In this document: positions 61,655 to 64,000 of the stretch, one piece after another
How the letters are laid out: every line of letters begins with the position of its first letter
Numbering within the stretch: the stretch's first letter is position 1
Assembly (NCBI RefSeq): GCF_004364775.1
Contig: NZ_SOAL01000005.1
Span: 62,001-126,000, forward strand
DNA from: Comamonas sp. JUb58
Lineage (GTDB): Bacteria; Pseudomonadota; Gammaproteobacteria; Burkholderiales; Burkholderiaceae_C
Reading direction: 5' to 3'
Length of the DNA stretch: 64,000 bases
The notes under the pieces: generated by a model
What the model was told of the DNA's origin: nothing
Seen by the model: the letters and a program-made list of their open reading frames with translations, nothing else
Database searches by the model: none
Position numbers and translations under genes: made by a program

Positions 61655-62020
61655 TTATTTCTTCAAAGCCGCTGCGCCTTTGCGCGGACCCTTACGGGTA
61701 CGGGCATTGGTGCGGGTACGCTGACCACGCATGGGCAGACCACGACGATGACGGAAACCGCGGTAGCAGCCGATGTCCATCAAACGCTTGATGTTCATCG
61801 TGGTTTCACGGCGCAGGTCACCTTCCAGGGTCAGGTGAGCGATTGCGTCGCGGATCTTTTCCAGATCAGCGTCCGTGAAGTCCTTGACTTTCTTGGCGTA
61901 GTCGATACCAGCGGCTTCGCAGATCTTGCGAGCGGTGGTGCGACCGATGCCATAGATAGCGGTCAGGCCGATCTCCGCATGCTTGTGCGGAGGGATGTTA
62001 ATACCAGCAATACGTGCCAT
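61655..62020 (-). CDS. rpsM: Small ribosomal subunit protein uS13
   Basis: 121 residues. [36 protein letters not shown] and the basic tail [18 protein letters not shown] are diagnostic. It follows rpmJ by 22 bp, with rpsK next in the same operon. Confidence 0.98.
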   Translation of the reverse strand: MARIAGINIPPHKHAEIGLTAIYGIGRTTARKICEAAGIDYAKKVKDFTDADLEKIRDAIAHLTLEGDLRRETTMNIKRLMDIGCYRGFRHRRGLPMRGQRTRTNARTRKGPRKGAAALKK

Positions 62021-62042
62021 TTGTGTCCTCTAATACTTTAGA

Positions 62043-62156
62043 TTAACCTTGGCGCTGCTTATGGCGCTGGTCGGTGCAGATCACGCGTACGACACCCTTG
62101 CGACGGATGATCTTGCAGTTACGGCAAATCTTCTTTACCGAAGCTGAAACTCTCAT
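62043..62156 (-). CDS. rpmJ: Large ribosomal subunit protein bL36
   Basis: A 37-residue protein, too short for routine gene calling: [20 protein letters not shown], then [17 protein letters not shown]. It has the zinc-binding C-x2-C...C...H pattern of the zinc-containing L36 form. AGGAG precedes the ATG at 62156. It lies directly between secY and rpsM, where infA occurs in many other proteobacteria but is not found here. Confidence 0.97.
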   Translation of the reverse strand: MRVSASVKKICRNCKIIRRKGVVRVICTDQRHKQRQG

Positions 62157-62249
62157 TTCATTCTCCTAAAACTTCCATCCGCTCCAGTCTGTGACGGCAT
62201 TTCAAATATTTAGCCCGAACAGACTGGAGGGCACACTTTCCTGTCGATC

Positions 62250-63569
62250 TCAGTTTTTGGCTGAGGCCTTGAAGTTCGCCTTCTTCAGAAGCGACTCATA
62301 CTGCTGAGACATCATGTAGTTCTGGACCTGGGACATGAAGTCCATGGTCACCACCACGATGATCAACAAGGAAGTGCCACCGAAATAGAACGGAACGTTG
62401 TACTTCAGGATCAAGAACTCTGGCAGCAGACACACGAAGGTGATGTAAACAGCACCCGCAAGCGTCAAACGCACCAAAATCTTATCAATATAACGTGCTG
62501 TCTGATCCCCTGGGCGAATCCCGGGAATAAAGGCACCACTCTTCTTCAGGTTATCGGCCGTTTCGCGGCTGTTGAAAACCAAGGCCGTATAGAAGAAGCA
62601 GAAAAAGATGATCGCTGCGGCATAGAACATCACATAGATGGGCTGACCAGGAGTCAGCATGCTAGAGATGTCCCTGAGCCAACGCATCGATTCGCCAGCG
62701 CTGAACCAGTTCACAACAGTGGCAGGCAGCAAGATGATCGACGAAGCGAAGATGGGAGGAATCACACCTGCCATGTTCAGCTTCAGTGGCAAGTGCGAAG
62801 ACTGACCACCATACACCTTGTTTCCAACCTGACGGCGCGCATAGTTCACCAGGATCTTGCGCTGTCCACGCTCGACAAACACGACGAAGTACGTCACGGC
62901 TGCCACTACGAGAACAATGAAGATCGCGGCAATGATGCTCATCGCACCAGTACGCACCAATTCGAGCAATCCACCGATGGAGCTGGGGAGACCCGCAGCG
63001 ATACCGGCGAAGATCAGGATCGAGATCCCGTTGCCCAAACCACGCTCGGTGATCTGTTCACCCAGCCACATCAGGAACATCGTACCGGCGGTCAAGCTGA
63101 CCACGGCGGTAAGACGGAACCCGAAACCAGGGCTGAGGACCAAACCGGCTGTGCCTTCCAGCGCCACGGCAATGCCGAGCGACTGGAACAGCGCAAGCGC
63201 CAGGGCACCGTAACGGGTGTACTGGGTAATCTTGCGACGGCCGGCTTCGCCCTCTTTCTTCATCTGTTCGAATGTCGGGACGACGTAGGTCATCAATTGC
63301 ATGATGATCGATGCCGAGATGTACGGCATGATCCCCAGTGCAAACACGGTGAAGCGCGAGAGCGCTCCGCCCGAGAACATGTTGAACAGGTTGAGGATGC
63401 CACCCTGTTGGCTATTGAACAGCTGCTGCAACTGGTTGGGATCGATACCAGGCACCGGAATATGAGCTCCGATGCGGTAGACGATCAGCGCCAGCAACAG
63501 AAAAACCAAACGACGACGCAGATCGCCGTATTTACCGGTCTTTGCAATAGTTGCGGTGTTCGTAGCCAC
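62250..63569 (-). CDS. secY: Preprotein translocase subunit SecY
   Basis: 439 residues, ten membrane helices; the central pore subunit of Sec[25 protein letters not shown] (helix 1), the plug region [26 protein letters not shown], the cytoplasmic loop [21 protein letters not shown] and C-terminal [13 protein letters not shown] are typical. The start codon is GTG at 63569. It lies 21 bp after rplO in the spc operon. Confidence 0.98.
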   Translation of the reverse strand: MATNTATIAKTGKYGDLRRRLVFLLLALIVYRIGAHIPVPGIDPNQLQQLFNSQQGGILNLFNMFSGGALSRFTVFALGIMPYISASIIMQLMTYVVPTFEQMKKEGEAGRRKITQYTRYGALALALFQSLGIAVALEGTAGLVLSPGFGFRLTAVVSLTAGTMFLMWLGEQITERGLGNGISILIFAGIAAGLPSSIGGLLELVRTGAMSIIAAIFIVLVVAAVTYFVVFVERGQRKILVNYARRQVGNKVYGGQSSHLPLKLNMAGVIPPIFASSIILLPATVVNWFSAGESMRWLRDISSMLTPGQPIYVMFYAAAIIFFCFFYTALVFNSRETADNLKKSGAFIPGIRPGDQTARYIDKILVRLTLAGAVYITFVCLLPEFLILKYNVPFYFGGTSLLIIVVVTMDFMSQVQNYMMSQQYESLLKKANFKASAKN

Positions 63570-63590
63570 TGATGAATCTTTCAGAAAGGG

Positions 63591-64000
63591 TTAGGCGATG
63601 CTGCCGCCAGCGGCTTCGATCGCAGCCTTGGCACCAGCGGTGGCGCCAATGCCGTTCAGCTTGACAGCCTTGGACAGAGCACCGGTGTTGATCACCTTGA
63701 CGACCTTGGCGCGTTGGCCAACCAGACCAGCTTGCTTGAGCACTGCCAGATCCACTTCCGCAGCACCCAGCAGCTCGAGAGCAGCCAGGGAGACTTCGGC
63801 GTTGAACTTCAACGTGGTGGACTTGAAACCGCGCTTGGGCAGGCGACGCTGCAAAGGCATTTGACCGCCTTCGAAGCCTACCTTGTGGTAGCCACCCGAA
63901 CGCGACTTTTGACCCTTGTGACCACGGCCGGCGGTCTTACCCAGACCCGAACCGATACCGCGACCGACGCGACGCTTGGCGTGCTTGGCACCTGCTGCAG
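63591..64000 (-). CDS. rplO: Large ribosomal subunit protein uL15 (5' end cut by window edge)
   Basis: The visible 136 codons run from [20 protein letters not shown] through [20 protein letters not shown] to the stop. The first few codons are beyond 64000. [20 protein letters not shown] and [16 protein letters not shown] complete a normal L15. An internal ATG near 63860 is not the start. It precedes secY by 21 bp. Confidence 0.97.
   Translation of the reverse strand, partial: AAGAKHAKRRVGRGIGSGLGKTAGRGHKGQKSRSGGYHKVGFEGGQMPLQRRLPKRGFKSTTLKFNAEVSLAALELLGAAEVDLAVLKQAGLVGQRAKVVKVINTGALSKAVKLNGIGATAGAKAAIEAAGGSIA

Overview
The window is a dense, GC-rich stretch of bacterial chromosome. It carries about 61 protein-coding genes, two tRNA genes and few long gaps. 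Gene content points to a betaproteobacterium of the family Comamonadaceae, most likely Comamonas or a close relative. Supporting features are the type II secretion order gspE-F-G-H, a PhaM-type polyhydroxyalkanoate granule protein, livHMGF-type transporters inside catabolic operons, and a secY-rpmJ-rpsM-rpsK-rpsD-rpoA-rplQ string without infA. The genus is inferred from protein character; no search was run.

1-16.3 kb (almost all minus strand): the 5' part of a type II secretion operon (gspE, F, G and the start of gspH), then rmlBDAC for dTDP-L-rhamnose, then coaX and the BON-LysM protein Kbp. Next is a small surface-polysaccharide locus: a Wzm/Wzt-type ABC exporter whose ATPase has a C-terminal extension, translationally coupled to a 959-residue methyltransferase / coiled-coil / glycosyltransferase / GT25 fusion. 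A rhodanese, a YgjP-type metallopeptidase and a PlsC acyltransferase follow.

16.3-17.1 kb: an AT-rich non-coding region with four exact and one near-exact DnaA boxes. It sits between plsC and priA and looks like an origin or another DnaA-binding site.

17.1-26.5 kb: priA, an AEC-family permease, and a four-gene module (winged-helix-like protein, Ras-like small GTPase, two Roadblock/LC7 proteins) that recalls the actinobacterial conservons without their kinase. Then come rep helicase, a lipoprotein and pldA.

26.5-40.5 kb: a 13-gene minus-strand operon with a divergent MarR gene and an excellent palindromic operator between them. The genes are a two-domain flavoprotein of the 2-aminobenzoyl-CoA monooxygenase/reductase (or salicylyl-CoA 5-hydroxylase) type, an SDR, an enoyl-CoA hydratase, an acyl-CoA dehydrogenase, an aryl-CoA ligase, a complete Liv-type importer, a thioesterase, a RidA protein and an arylformamidase-like hydrolase. 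Together they read as an import-to-beta-oxidation pathway for anthranilate or a close analogue.

40.5-58.3 kb: mixed single genes and short operons. These are a universal stress protein, tgt, a MASE1-like GGDEF diguanylate cyclase, a three-gene DUF2145/YiaAB operon, an orphan homodimeric pyruvate-dehydrogenase-type E1, an orphan branched-chain-type binding protein, a Tat-type dienelactone hydrolase, a DUF333 lipoprotein, an MFS-PlsC fusion, a ceramidase-like membrane protein, an XRE regulator, a FIST protein, PhaM and a VOC protein.

58.3-64 kb: two tandem, nearly identical initiator tRNA-fMet genes, each with its own terminator and a TATAAT box 5 nt upstream. Last is the end of the spc/alpha ribosomal operon, from rplO (cut by the window edge) to rplQ, on the minus strand.
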